A program made the position numbers and the translations under genes. A DNA stretch of 13,160 nucleotides from an uncultured Alphaproteobacteria bacterium (GTDB lineage: Bacteria; Pseudomonadota; Alphaproteobacteria; HIMB59), in the NCBI GenBank assembly GCA_902632575.1, contig CACPCY010000017.1, positions 1 to 13,160 on the forward strand. Direction: 5' to 3'. Shown piece after piece: positions 7,123 to 13,160 of this stretch. The notes beneath the pieces were generated by a model. That model saw only the letters and a list, made by a program, of their open reading frames with translations, searched no databases and was not told the DNA's origin. Numbering within the stretch: the stretch's first letter is position 1; each line of letters starts with the position of its first letter.

Positions 7123-7550
7123 ATTTTAATTCTTCCCCATTGAATTTTATTCCAGACTCTCTCATGAATATAATAAATTAATATACCGTTCATTATTTCA
7201 TAAATGACAATGGATTTTGTCCAATCTAAGTTTGATGTAATAAACATAGCAGAAATAAATGTTATTGTAGATGCGGCTAATCTCCATGTGAGTGCCTTGA
7301 AAAATGATCTGAGTCTAATTACTTTTTGATTAAATCTGCCATATTTGTATAAATTCCATACTCTTTCATGAAAATAGTATGTAATCATTTTTAAAATAAA
7401 AACAATTAAAGCTACATAGAAAGGAGAAGTTGCATCAAAGTTTTCTGAACCATAAGAAATAACAAAGAAACTTATCAGAAAAGTATTTATAAAACCAACT
7501 ATTCTATAACTTATAGTTTTTAAGATTGATCTATTTTTTGTTACTTTCAT
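7119..7550 (-). CDS. DUF2061 membrane protein with two tandem copies of the domain
   Basis: The 143-residue protein is an internal duplication of the DUF2061 unit. Copy one spans about residues 6-71 (RSILKTISYRIVGFINTFLI ... YYFHERVWNLYKYGR). Copy two spans about 80-140 (LRSFFKALTWRLAASTITF ... YYIHERVWNKIQWGR). Both carry the opening RSxxKxxxxR and the closing YYxHERVWN, with the HERVW elements at 61-65 and 129-133, 68 residues apart. Each copy provides about two membrane helices, so four are expected in the inner membrane. The role of the family is not established, though members often occur near transport or sulfate-assimilation genes; no such gene is visible here. Its ATG shares one base with the stop of the DUF3108 gene (TAATG), and its stop overlaps the next start (ATGA). 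Start and frame are therefore well supported. Confidence 0.92.
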   Translation of the reverse strand: MKVTKNRSILKTISYRIVGFINTFLISFFVISYGSENFDATSPFYVALIVFILKMITYYFHERVWNLYKYGRFNQKVIRLRSFFKALTWRLAASTITFISAMFITSNLDWTKSIVIYEIMNGILIYYIHERVWNKIQWGRIKI

Positions 7551-8299
7551 TATTGAAGAATTTCATATTCTTTCAAATGAAGATTAGCTTTAAATTTTTT
7601 TGAATTAATTCTAAATTTAGCAGGAATTTTAATTATTTCTTTTTCAAATGAATAAACCGTTATAACTTCTAAATTATTTTTTTTATTCTCTTTATAAAGA
7701 CCTTTAAAAAAAGGAAATACTAAATCTATAACTTCAGCGTTTCCCTTGTATATTGAAGGATTATTAGATTTTAAGTTTTCAGTATTTTTTGTAATGGATG
7801 ATAATTCATAAATGTTAATTCCATCAATAATTAACCTTTTTGAGTCTGTTTGGAAAATAAAATATTGAACTAATTGTGATATCGGATCAGTGAAAAATTT
7901 ATAATCATTAATTAAAGTATTTTGCAAATTAATTTGATCACTGGTGAGTTCTTTTGAAATTTCAATATTTGATATAGTACCATTCTTGTTAAAAATAATA
8001 TTTTCAAATCTATCCTGTTTAGAGCTTTTTGTTTTACTCTTGTAAATTATGGGATTGAAGCTATCATCTTTAATTTCTCCACTAACATTTGTAATAGACT
8101 CATACCCATAAATTTTGTTAGTCACACCATAACTTTTAATTGTGAAATCAATTTCATATAAATTATCTTCAATTTTAATTTTCCAGAATAAGTCTGCTAG
8201 GTGAATTGATTTCCAATCAATTTCATATTTTAGATTTATTACTTTAGAGTTGAGGTAATAAGGATATATTATTAAAAAAATTATGAAAAATATGCGCAT
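7550..8299 (-). CDS. DUF3108 protein, probably exported to the periplasm
   Basis: The 249-residue protein begins M-R-I-F-F-I-I-F-L-I-I-Y-P-Y-Y, a hydrophobic signal-peptide-like segment ending near residue 18. A beta-rich domain with the DUF3108 opening YEIDWKSIHLADLFWKI follows. Later landmarks are a segment with YKSKTKSSKQDRFENIIFN in the first half and DPISQLVQYFIFQTD in the middle. The family is predicted periplasmic or outer-membrane associated; no biochemical function is established. I chose ATG 8297-8299 over a TTG one codon upstream, because the ATG directly precedes the signal sequence. This start lies in the palindrome ATGCGCAT, which also holds a candidate mnmH start on the other strand. 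It heads a five-gene unit, with a TAATG overlap into the DUF2061 gene. Confidence 0.82.
   Translation of the reverse strand: MRIFFIIFLIIYPYYLNSKVINLKYEIDWKSIHLADLFWKIKIEDNLYEIDFTIKSYGVTNKIYGYESITNVSGEIKDDSFNPIIYKSKTKSSKQDRFENIIFNKNGTISNIEISKELTSDQINLQNTLINDYKFFTDPISQLVQYFIFQTDSKRLIIDGINIYELSSITKNTENLKSNNPSIYKGNAEVIDLVFPFFKGLYKENKKNNLEVITVYSFEKEIIKIPAKFRINSKKFKANLHLKEYEILQ
8243..8270 (+). promoter_or_regulatory. Candidate mnmH promoter inside the DUF3108 gene
   Basis: TTTAGA (8243-8248) and TATATT (8265-8270) are 16 bases apart, matching consensus at four and five of six positions. They sit within the signal-peptide codons of the DUF3108 gene, 12 to 21 bases before the two possible mnmH starts. 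Chance matches are common at this base composition. Confidence 0.28.
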
Positions 8300-9323
8300 C
8301 AATAAAACATCGTATAAAAGTACTACTATCGATGATTATAATACTATAATTGATGTAAGAACCCCATTAGAGTTTGTTGAAGACCATATCCCAAGATCAG
8401 TAAATTATCCCGTATTAACAAATAAACAACGTCATGAAATAGGATTAAAATATAAAGAGAATTCTTTTTTAGCTAAAAAAGAAGGAGCTAGTATTATTAG
8501 TGCAAATATTTCCAAAATTATTAATAAAATAAAATTTGATAAAAAAAATAAAACATTAATTTATTGTTGGAGAGGTGGTCTTAGATCACTTAGTTTATAT
8601 TTAGTTCTTAAACAAATAGGTTACGACGTAACATTATTAGAGGGTGGATATAAGACTTACAGAGGTTATGTAGTAGATTTTTTTGAAAATAATACTGATA
8701 AATTTAAATTTAACCAAATTATGGGTGTAACGGGTGTAGGAAAAACACTTTTTATTAAAGAATTATCAAAAAAATATCAAGTGATCGATTTTGAAGGTTT
8801 GGCCAAACATAAAGGCTCTATTTTGGGAAATATACCAAATACTGTTCAACCATCACAAAAATTATTTGAAACATTAATTTATGAAAAACTTCACTCTTTC
8901 AATTCAAGAAAAAATATATGGGTTGAAGCAGAAAGTATTAAAGTGGGTAAGTTAAGTATTCCAAGTAAAATTTGGAAAAATATGCCTTTGGGTAAAAATG
9001 TAAAAATAAAGAGTAATTTAACAGAGAGGGTGAAATTCATTTTAAAAGATTACAAATATTTTACTAATTCACCAGATTTAATGAAAAATGCGCTTATTGT
9101 ATTAAAGAAAATTATTCCAAAAGAGGAATTTAAACTTATTGAAGTAAATTTAAAAAAAAAGGAGTATTTTCAGTTTGTGAAATCATTAATTGAATATCAT
9201 TACGATAGAGCTTATAAAAAGACTCGAGCTGAAAATGATAGTAATATTTATAAAGAGATATATTTAAATAAAATCAACTTATTAAATATTAAAAGAGTTA
9301 TTAAAGAGAGTAATTATTTTTAA
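8283..9323 (+). CDS. mnmH: tRNA 2-selenouridine synthase MnmH (SelU)
   Basis: MnmH replaces the sulfur of 2-thiouridine at the wobble base of certain tRNAs with selenium, through a geranylated intermediate, using selenophosphate. The N-terminal rhodanese domain has IIDVRTPLEF (22-31) and the catalytic loop YCWRGGLRS, with the active cysteine at residue 95. The C-terminal P-loop domain has GVTGVGKT (148-155), DFEGLAKHKGSILG (169-182) and WVEAESIKVGKLSIP (213-227). The length of 346 is slightly below the E. coli protein (364). Two in-frame ATGs are possible, at 8283 and at 8292. The second sits in the palindrome ATGCGCAT and leaves 17 residues before IIDVR, similar to E. coli. The gene overlaps the divergent DUF3108 start and its stop overlaps thiL by 23 bases. 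The selenophosphate donor gene selD is not in this window. Confidence 0.95.
   Translation: MKNMRINKTSYKSTTIDDYNTIIDVRTPLEFVEDHIPRSVNYPVLTNKQRHEIGLKYKENSFLAKKEGASIISANISKIINKIKFDKKNKTLIYCWRGGLRSLSLYLVLKQIGYDVTLLEGGYKTYRGYVVDFFENNTDKFKFNQIMGVTGVGKTLFIKELSKKYQVIDFEGLAKHKGSILGNIPNTVQPSQKLFETLIYEKLHSFNSRKNIWVEAESIKVGKLSIPSKIWKNMPLGKNVKIKSNLTERVKFILKDYKYFTNSPDLMKNALIVLKKIIPKEEFKLIEVNLKKKEYFQFVKSLIEYHYDRAYKKTRAENDSNIYKEIYLNKINLLNIKRVIKESNYF
8292..8299. other. Palindrome ATGCGCAT holding start codons on both strands
   Basis: The 8-base perfect palindrome gives ATG-CGC on both strands. Both products would begin Met-Arg-Ile: mnmH from its second ATG (8292), and the DUF3108 protein from 8299. If mnmH uses its first ATG (8283), the two coding regions overlap by 17 bases. 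Confidence 0.75.
8335..8340 (-). promoter_or_regulatory. Candidate -10 box of the DUF3108 unit inside mnmH
   Basis: The minus strand reads exact TATAAT here, 35 bases before the DUF3108 ATG. No good -35 is visible at 16 to 18 bases spacing. Since there is no spacer between DUF3108 and mnmH, the promoter of the five-gene membrane unit must lie within mnmH if it begins at DUF3108. Confidence 0.25.
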
Positions 9324-10245
9324 AATGGTCAAATTTTTTTACTTTGGCAAGATTAAATTTTTTTAGATTTACACCCTTTCCTTTTTCTACACTTCCAATA
9401 CATATAATTCTAATACCCCTTTCAATTAAAAGTTTTTTTTTATTTAAATATAATAAGTTTTTAGGTGAGGTAAAAACTGGAACATACTCTTCCCCACTGG
9501 ATAAAATAAGTGAAATATATTTTTCTTCTTCAAAAAACTTACAAAGCTTAGAATTAACAGAGTTGAGATTATTTAATTTAATTTTTTTTTTGGATTTCAA
9601 CGAAATAGTTTCTAAAGTTGATAAAAGACTATCTGATAAATCCATACAAGTTGTAATATCTAGATGCTTAAATATATCTTGATAAATATACATTTTAGGT
9701 TTTAAAAATTGTTTTACTGATAAATTTTTTAAATAATTAGGTAATTTCAACTTACTATATAAACTTAAGTATCCTAGTTTTGAATATCCAATACCTGAAA
9801 AGGTGTATATTTTATCATCAACCTTAGCATTAGATCTCTTTATTATTTTAGTATTATTAATTTTATCGCTAATAATTGTTAGAGATAAAAATAATTTATC
9901 AGAAGAAGTGGTATCCCCACCAATTATCTCGACCTTATTTCTTAGGCATATTCTATGAAAATTAGTGATGATTTGTTGCACAAACTTATAGTTTTTATTT
10001 GGAAAACTAACATTTAATAAAACATATTTAGGTACACCTCCTGAGGATTGAATATCACTATAATTTGATAGAAAAAGCCTATGCGCTATGTTATGAGGAG
10101 TAAAATACTTTAAATCAAAATGCTTATTTTCAACTAAAGTATCAGAAGAGATTAATTGTTTTGTTTTATTAATATAAGCACAATCATCACCTATATTTTT
10201 ATAATTCTTTTCAAAATAATTAATAATTTTTTGCTCATATGACAT
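9301..10245 (-). CDS. thiL: Thiamine-monophosphate kinase ThiL, divergent motifs
   Basis: ThiL phosphorylates thiamine monophosphate to thiamine diphosphate in the cytoplasm. The 314-residue protein shows the AIR-synthase-like fold marks of ThiL in order: IGDDCAYI (18-25), SSDTLVENKHF (33-43), SDIQSSGGVP (63-72) and IGGDTT (108-113). MDLSDSLLSTL (201-211), SSGEEYVPVFT (249-259) and a closing YDHF-like FDHF near the end follow. Several are altered against the usual forms: SDL.AMG is SDIQSSG, the DISDGL motif is DLSDSL, and SGGEDYE is SSGEEYV. SelD was considered because of mnmH next door. The protein lacks the SelD N-terminal cysteine/lysine region and matches ThiL better around DTLVENKHF. A TATATT at 10252-10257 lies six bases before the ATG, so the transcript could be leaderless. 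It follows cfa by 41 bases, and its end overlaps mnmH by 23 bases. Confidence 0.85.
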   Translation of the reverse strand: MSYEQKIINYFEKNYKNIGDDCAYINKTKQLISSDTLVENKHFDLKYFTPHNIAHRLFLSNYSDIQSSGGVPKYVLLNVSFPNKNYKFVQQIITNFHRICLRNKVEIIGGDTTSSDKLFLSLTIISDKINNTKIIKRSNAKVDDKIYTFSGIGYSKLGYLSLYSKLKLPNYLKNLSVKQFLKPKMYIYQDIFKHLDITTCMDLSDSLLSTLETISLKSKKKIKLNNLNSVNSKLCKFFEEEKYISLILSSGEEYVPVFTSPKNLLYLNKKKLLIERGIRIICIGSVEKGKGVNLKKFNLAKVKKFDHFKNNYSL

Positions 10246-10258
10246 AAAGTAAATATAA

Positions 10259-10274
10259 TTGAATATGAATTCAA
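10259..10274. repeat. Short dyad in the cfa-thiL spacer
   Basis: TTGAAT (10259-10264) and ATTCAA (10269-10274) are complementary arms around ATGA. They lie in the 41-base gap between the cfa stop and the thiL start. Read on the minus strand, the hairpin is followed by TTATATTT. It could act as a weak attenuator or be chance; six AT-rich base pairs make a poor terminator. Confidence 0.22.
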
Positions 10275-10286
10275 AAACAGAGATAT

Positions 10287-11474
10287 TTAACTAATTTTTT
10301 TTCTAACCAAAGGAAATGAGTCTCTTTTTTTAGTTAAAACTAATTGGAAAATCACATTATCACCTTTGGTAAAAGATAATTCACTTAAATTTAAATAAGC
10401 TTCCCACATTCTTATAAATCTATCATCATACAGTTTAAGAACCTCTTTTTCTTCTTTTTTAAAATTTTTAAACCAATGAGAAAGTGTTTTAGCATAATGT
10501 AATCTAAGAACCTCTATATCTGAGATTATAAGTCCAGATTTTTCTACTGCTGGCATTACCTCAGACAAAGATGGTATATAGCCACCAGGAAAAATATATT
10601 TTCTAATAAATGCAGGAGTCATTTTCGGAACTCTAATATTGCCGATTGTATGTACTACCGCTATGCCATCATCAGATAATAAATTATATATTTTTTTAAA
10701 ATATGTTTTGAAAAAGGGTTTTCCTACATGCTCAAACATTCCAACAGAAACTATTTTTGTATAAGAATTCTCCTCATCTCTATAATCTTGTAAAGAATAA
10801 GATAAATTTTCTTTTTTATCTGACTTTTTAAGTTGGTCATTACAGTATTTAATTTGCTCTTCGGATAATGAAACACCCTTTACTTTACAGTCATGATGGT
10901 CTGCAAAATGTCTACTAAGTGATCCCCACCCACAACCTATGTCTAAAACTCTATCATTGGAATTTAATAATAATTTGTCAGCTAATCTGCTCATTTTGTT
11001 AGTTTGTGCTTGTGTTAATGAGTCGTTTTCATTTTCAAAGTATGCGCATGAATATTGCCTAGTTTCATCCAAAAATAAGTCATACAACCTATCAGATAAG
11101 TCGTAGTGACTTGCGACATTACTTTTTGAACTCTTAACGAAATTTAACTGAAATAGTGGATTAATGATTAAAATAATTCTGAATATTAGTGTATTTGATA
11201 TTTTTTCAAGGTATTTATTATAATTTTCAATAAGTAATTCAGAAAACTCATAAAAAGTAGAATTGCTTAACTCGTAATCTTTATCCATATATCCTTCCGT
11301 AAGCACGAGAGAAGGTGCATAAAAAATTTTATATAAAAATTTCTTGTTATTGATCTGTAAAATTAATGGATCAGTGCCGTTGTCAATAAGATGGTCATTT
11401 CCATCAAATTTTATAATAACAGATCTTGTTTTGATTAAGTGTTTAATTAAAAATTTAAGTACCCTAAAAGACAT
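10287..11474 (-). CDS. cfa: Cyclopropane-fatty-acyl-phospholipid synthase family methyltransferase
   Basis: Cfa transfers a methylene group from S-adenosylmethionine to double bonds of membrane phospholipid acyl chains. The 395 residues (E. coli 382) comprise an N-terminal domain of about 115 residues and a class I methyltransferase domain. Visible marks are HYDLSDRLYDLFLD (123-136), QYSCAYF with the conserved cysteine at 143, and the SAM-binding DIGCGWGSL (178-186). The bicarbonate/active-site residues in GMFEHVG (245-251), HTIG (275-278), KYIFPGG (292-298) and Tyr327 in HYAKTLSHW also match E. coli positions. All key residues are present, so it should be active. Related family members methylate rather than cyclopropanate, so product is inferred. 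Its 5' side is the divergent spacer to nadE; no clear Shine-Dalgarno sequence is visible beyond A-rich AAGAAAATT. Confidence 0.93.
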   Translation of the reverse strand: MSFRVLKFLIKHLIKTRSVIIKFDGNDHLIDNGTDPLILQINNKKFLYKIFYAPSLVLTEGYMDKDYELSNSTFYEFSELLIENYNKYLEKISNTLIFRIILIINPLFQLNFVKSSKSNVASHYDLSDRLYDLFLDETRQYSCAYFENENDSLTQAQTNKMSRLADKLLLNSNDRVLDIGCGWGSLSRHFADHHDCKVKGVSLSEEQIKYCNDQLKKSDKKENLSYSLQDYRDEENSYTKIVSVGMFEHVGKPFFKTYFKKIYNLLSDDGIAVVHTIGNIRVPKMTPAFIRKYIFPGGYIPSLSEVMPAVEKSGLIISDIEVLRLHYAKTLSHWFKNFKKEEKEVLKLYDDRFIRMWEAYLNLSELSFTKGDNVIFQLVLTKKRDSFPLVRKKIS

Positions 11475-11513
11475 AATTTTCTTATAAATATCTAAATATA
11501 CAAAATTTATAAA

Positions 11514-11540
11514 ATTTTATCATATATTGATTGATAAAAT
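11514..11540. repeat. Inverted repeat in the cfa-nadE spacer
   Basis: ATTTTATC (11514-11521) and GATAAAAT (11533-11540) form 8-base complementary arms around an 11-base loop. It lies in the only spacer over 100 bases in the window, between the divergent cfa and nadE genes. It could be a regulator site or simply an AT-rich coincidence. There is no U-run placement that would suggest a terminator. Confidence 0.35.
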
Positions 11541-11551
11541 GAATTAAAATA

Positions 11552-11567
11552 TCAACTAAATAGTTGA
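11552..11567. promoter_or_regulatory. Candidate operator-like dyad upstream of nadE
   Basis: TCAACT (11552-11557) and AGTTGA (11562-11567) form a perfect dyad around AAAT, 33 to 48 bases before the nadE ATG. TTGAAC (11564-11569) overlaps its right arm and could serve as a -35, although no good -10 follows at standard spacing. The arms are less AT-biased than the surroundings. A regulator site or a leader hairpin is possible; I cannot assign a known factor. Confidence 0.35.
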
Positions 11568-11599
11568 ACTTTTAATATTAAGCTAACGTAATACAAAAT

Positions 11600-12331
11600 A
11601 TGCATACCAAAGAAAAAATTGAATTTATATCAAATTGGATAAAAGATTATGCAAATACAAACAATGTTGATGCGTTAGTTATTGGTATTTCAGGAGGTAT
11701 TGACTCTGCTGTCACAAGTACGTTGTCAGCAAAAACAGGCTTAAAAACATTTGTTGCGAACATGCCTATACTTGATCACAAAACAACTAATGAAAGAGGT
11801 GTAAATCACATAGACTGGTTAAAAAAGAATTTTAGTAATGTAACGGACTTTAAAATAGACCTCTCTCTTGTATTTGAAAGTTTTAAATCAGCTCTTGATA
11901 AAAATGACTCTGAACACGGTTATGCAAATTCACAGGCTCGATTAAGGATGATGACTTTGTATCAAATAGCAGCTAGCAATAACGGAATTGTTGTTGGCAC
12001 AGGAAATAAAGTTGAAGACTTTGGAATTGGTTTTTATACAAAATACGGAGATGGAGGTGTCGATATTTCTCCAATCGCAGATTGTCTCAAAACAGAAGTG
12101 TGGGATATGGGGAAGGAATTAGATATAAACCAAGACATAATAGATGCAGCACCGACAGATGGTTTATGGACTGATGGAAGATCTGATGAAGATCAAGTTG
12201 GTTTAAGTTACTCTGAAATTGAAGAGGCAATGCTTAATGAGAGATCATCAAATAGAAAAAAGTATCTTGAGATTAGAAAAAATAATGTTCATAAAATGAA
12301 CCCTATCCCTGTTTGTATTTTACCAAAATAG
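11600..12331 (+). CDS. nadE: Ammonia-dependent NAD+ synthetase NadE
   Basis: NadE amidates nicotinic acid adenine dinucleotide to NAD+ using ATP. The 243-residue protein has only the synthetase domain, with no glutaminase domain, so ammonia is the expected nitrogen source. Motifs are ISGGIDSA (30-37, the PP-loop), NSQARLRMMTLYQIA (110-124), VGTGNKVEDFGIGFYTKYGD (132-151), GGVDISPIADCLKT (152-165) and APTDGLWTDGRSDEDQ (184-199). The GFYTKYGDGGVDISPIAD form is familiar from the short NadE of Bacteroidetes and SAR11-type genomes rather than from E. coli. It is transcribed alone from the spacer shared with cfa, and it ends 12 bases from the convergent ABC ATPase gene. No Shine-Dalgarno sequence precedes the ATG; the start is set by alignment of the first helix and the 125-base upstream gap. 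Confidence 0.96.
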   Translation: MHTKEKIEFISNWIKDYANTNNVDALVIGISGGIDSAVTSTLSAKTGLKTFVANMPILDHKTTNERGVNHIDWLKKNFSNVTDFKIDLSLVFESFKSALDKNDSEHGYANSQARLRMMTLYQIAASNNGIVVGTGNKVEDFGIGFYTKYGDGGVDISPIADCLKTEVWDMGKELDINQDIIDAAPTDGLWTDGRSDEDQVGLSYSEIEEAMLNERSSNRKKYLEIRKNNVHKMNPIPVCILPK

Positions 12332-12343
12332 AATTTCTAAAAA

Positions 12344-13160
12344 TTATACTCGTGAACCGGTAGTGTTATCAAAAAGGTGCACTGATGCACCAGATATTTC
12401 AAATTTAAATGTATCACCTGCATTTAGATTTATCTTCGAAGACAATTTACAACTAAACTCTTGATCACCTATTTTTGAATAAATGATCATATCAGAACCT
12501 AAATATTCAACTAAATTTGCTACACAAGAATGCTGTCCTTTATCTGATATTAGAATATCGTCTGGCCTTATACCTAAAGTAGCATCATCTATGTTTGTAG
12601 AATTATTAAGGTTAATTTTTATATCAGATATATGAGCTATACCATTTTCAATTTTGCAATTAAATAAATTCATCTGTGGAGATCCTATAAATTCAGCAAC
12701 AAATTTAGTATTTGGTTTAGAATATATCTCTTTAGGTGTACCAACTTGTTCAACAACACCATTGTTAATTACTACTATCCTATCCCCTAGTGTCATTGCT
12801 TCTGTTTGATCATGGGTAACAAAAATACTAGTTACGCCCATTTGTCTTTGAAGACGTTTGATTTCCAAACGCATTTGATTTCTTAATTTTGCATCTAAGT
12901 TAGATAATGGTTCATCAAATAAAAATATTTTCGGGTTTCTAACTATGGCTCTTCCCATTGCAACTCGTTGTCTTTGCCCTCCTGAAAGCATACTTGGTTT
13001 TCTTGTGAGTAATTGATCTATTTCTAAGAGTTTAGCTACATCGTTAACTTTGTTATTGATCTCTTCTTTAGATATTCCTCTATTCTTAAGACCATAAGCC
13101 ATATTATTAAATACTGACATGTGAGGATAAAGTGCATAATTTTGAAAAACCATTGCTACA
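12344..13160 (-). CDS. ugpC: UgpC/MalK-type ABC transporter ATP-binding protein (5' part beyond window)
   Basis: This ATPase powers an ABC importer for carbohydrates, glycerol-3-phosphate or related solutes at the inner membrane. The frame is open through base 13160, with V-A before the first visible methionine. That methionine is internal (A-M-V-F-Q-N-Y, the Q-loop), so roughly 80 N-terminal residues including Walker A are off the edge. Counting from that methionine, the signature LSGGQRQR is at 56-63, Walker B FLFDEP at 77-82, the D-loop at 83-87 and the H-loop VTHDQTEAM at 112-120. [14 protein letters not shown] (151-164) is the hallmark linker to the C-terminal TOBE region, which has LGIRPDDI near 194. 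Substrate cannot be told without the permease and binding-protein genes, which would be expected to the right. The symbol reflects the usual family name, not a proven substrate. Confidence 0.9.
   Translation of the reverse strand, partial: VAMVFQNYALYPHMSVFNNMAYGLKNRGISKEEINNKVNDVAKLLEIDQLLTRKPSMLSGGQRQRVAMGRAIVRNPKIFLFDEPLSNLDAKLRNQMRLEIKRLQRQMGVTSIFVTHDQTEAMTLGDRIVVINNGVVEQVGTPKEIYSKPNTKFVAEFIGSPQMNLFNCKIENGIAHISDIKINLNNSTNIDDATLGIRPDDILISDKGQHSCVANLVEYLGSDMIIYSKIGDQEFSCKLSSKINLNAGDTFKFEISGASVHLFDNTTGSRV

Noticed and set aside
8300..8302. TTG start of the DUF3108 gene one codon upstream
   Set aside because: The adjacent ATG directly begins the signal-peptide-like segment and is the stronger codon.
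9344..9682. Open reading frame of 112 codons on the plus strand inside thiL
   Set aside because: It is the complement of thiL coding sequence, with no recognisable motif. It reflects the codon bias of thiL rather than a gene.
9301..10245. SelD (selenophosphate synthase) as the identity of the gene next to mnmH
   Set aside because: The N-terminal Cys/Sec and Lys region typical of SelD is absent. The DTLVENKHF, GGDTT and SGEEY segments match ThiL better.
11509..11520. Palindrome ATAAAATTTTAT in the cfa-nadE spacer
   Set aside because: It contains only A and T. A palindrome of this kind is expected by chance at this composition.
1..13160. Phage, defence, CRISPR, transposon or RNA gene in the window
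   Set aside because: All sizeable reading frames are assignable to housekeeping or conserved hypothetical families. No repeats, integrase, transposase or tRNA-like cloverleaf was seen.

Overview
The window is a compact, strongly AT-rich stretch of bacterial core genome. It holds fifteen protein-coding genes, two of them cut by the window edges, and almost no intergenic DNA. The longest gap is about 125 bases, between cfa and nadE. I see no RNA gene, CRISPR array, insertion sequence or prophage. The composition, the sdhE gene lying between mfd and recG, the DUF502 and DUF2061 membrane proteins, and the very short spacers suggest a streamlined marine alphaproteobacterium of the SAR11/Pelagibacterales or HIMB59 kind. 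That assignment is an inference from gene content and composition, not from a marker-gene search.

Left part (1-3837, minus strand): sdhE, mfd, an unrecognised 64-residue protein, and the N-terminal third of a 2-oxoglutarate/Fe(II)-type oxygenase form one tightly packed unit. Neighbouring genes overlap or sit within a few bases of each other. mfd is short for its family and appears to start with TTG. recG (3836-5905) runs the other way, and its ATG shares the palindrome CATG with the ATG of sdhE.

Middle part (5894-8299, minus strand): five co-directional small envelope or unknown genes run DUF3108 protein, a double DUF2061 membrane protein, a three-helix membrane protein, a 59-residue DUF6494-like protein, and a DUF502 membrane protein. 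The last converges on recG with a 12-base overlap. The DUF3108 gene diverges from mnmH (tRNA 2-selenouridine synthase), and the two candidate ATGs sit in the 8-base palindrome ATGCGCAT. This repeats the arrangement seen at sdhE/recG.

Right part (9301-13160): thiL (thiamine-monophosphate kinase, with altered motifs) overlaps the end of mnmH by 23 bases. cfa (cyclopropane fatty acid synthase) lies upstream of thiL on the same strand. A 125-base divergent spacer with two inverted repeats separates cfa from nadE (ammonia-dependent NAD synthetase). nadE converges, 12 bases apart, on a UgpC/MalK-type ABC transporter ATPase that runs off the right edge.

The genes serve housekeeping tasks: transcription-coupled repair, fork rescue, flavinylation, cofactor synthesis, lipid and tRNA modification, and solute uptake. 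I found no convincing undescribed system. The most unusual signal is architectural. Two divergent gene pairs start from shared palindromic start codons, so each promoter must lie inside the opposite gene.
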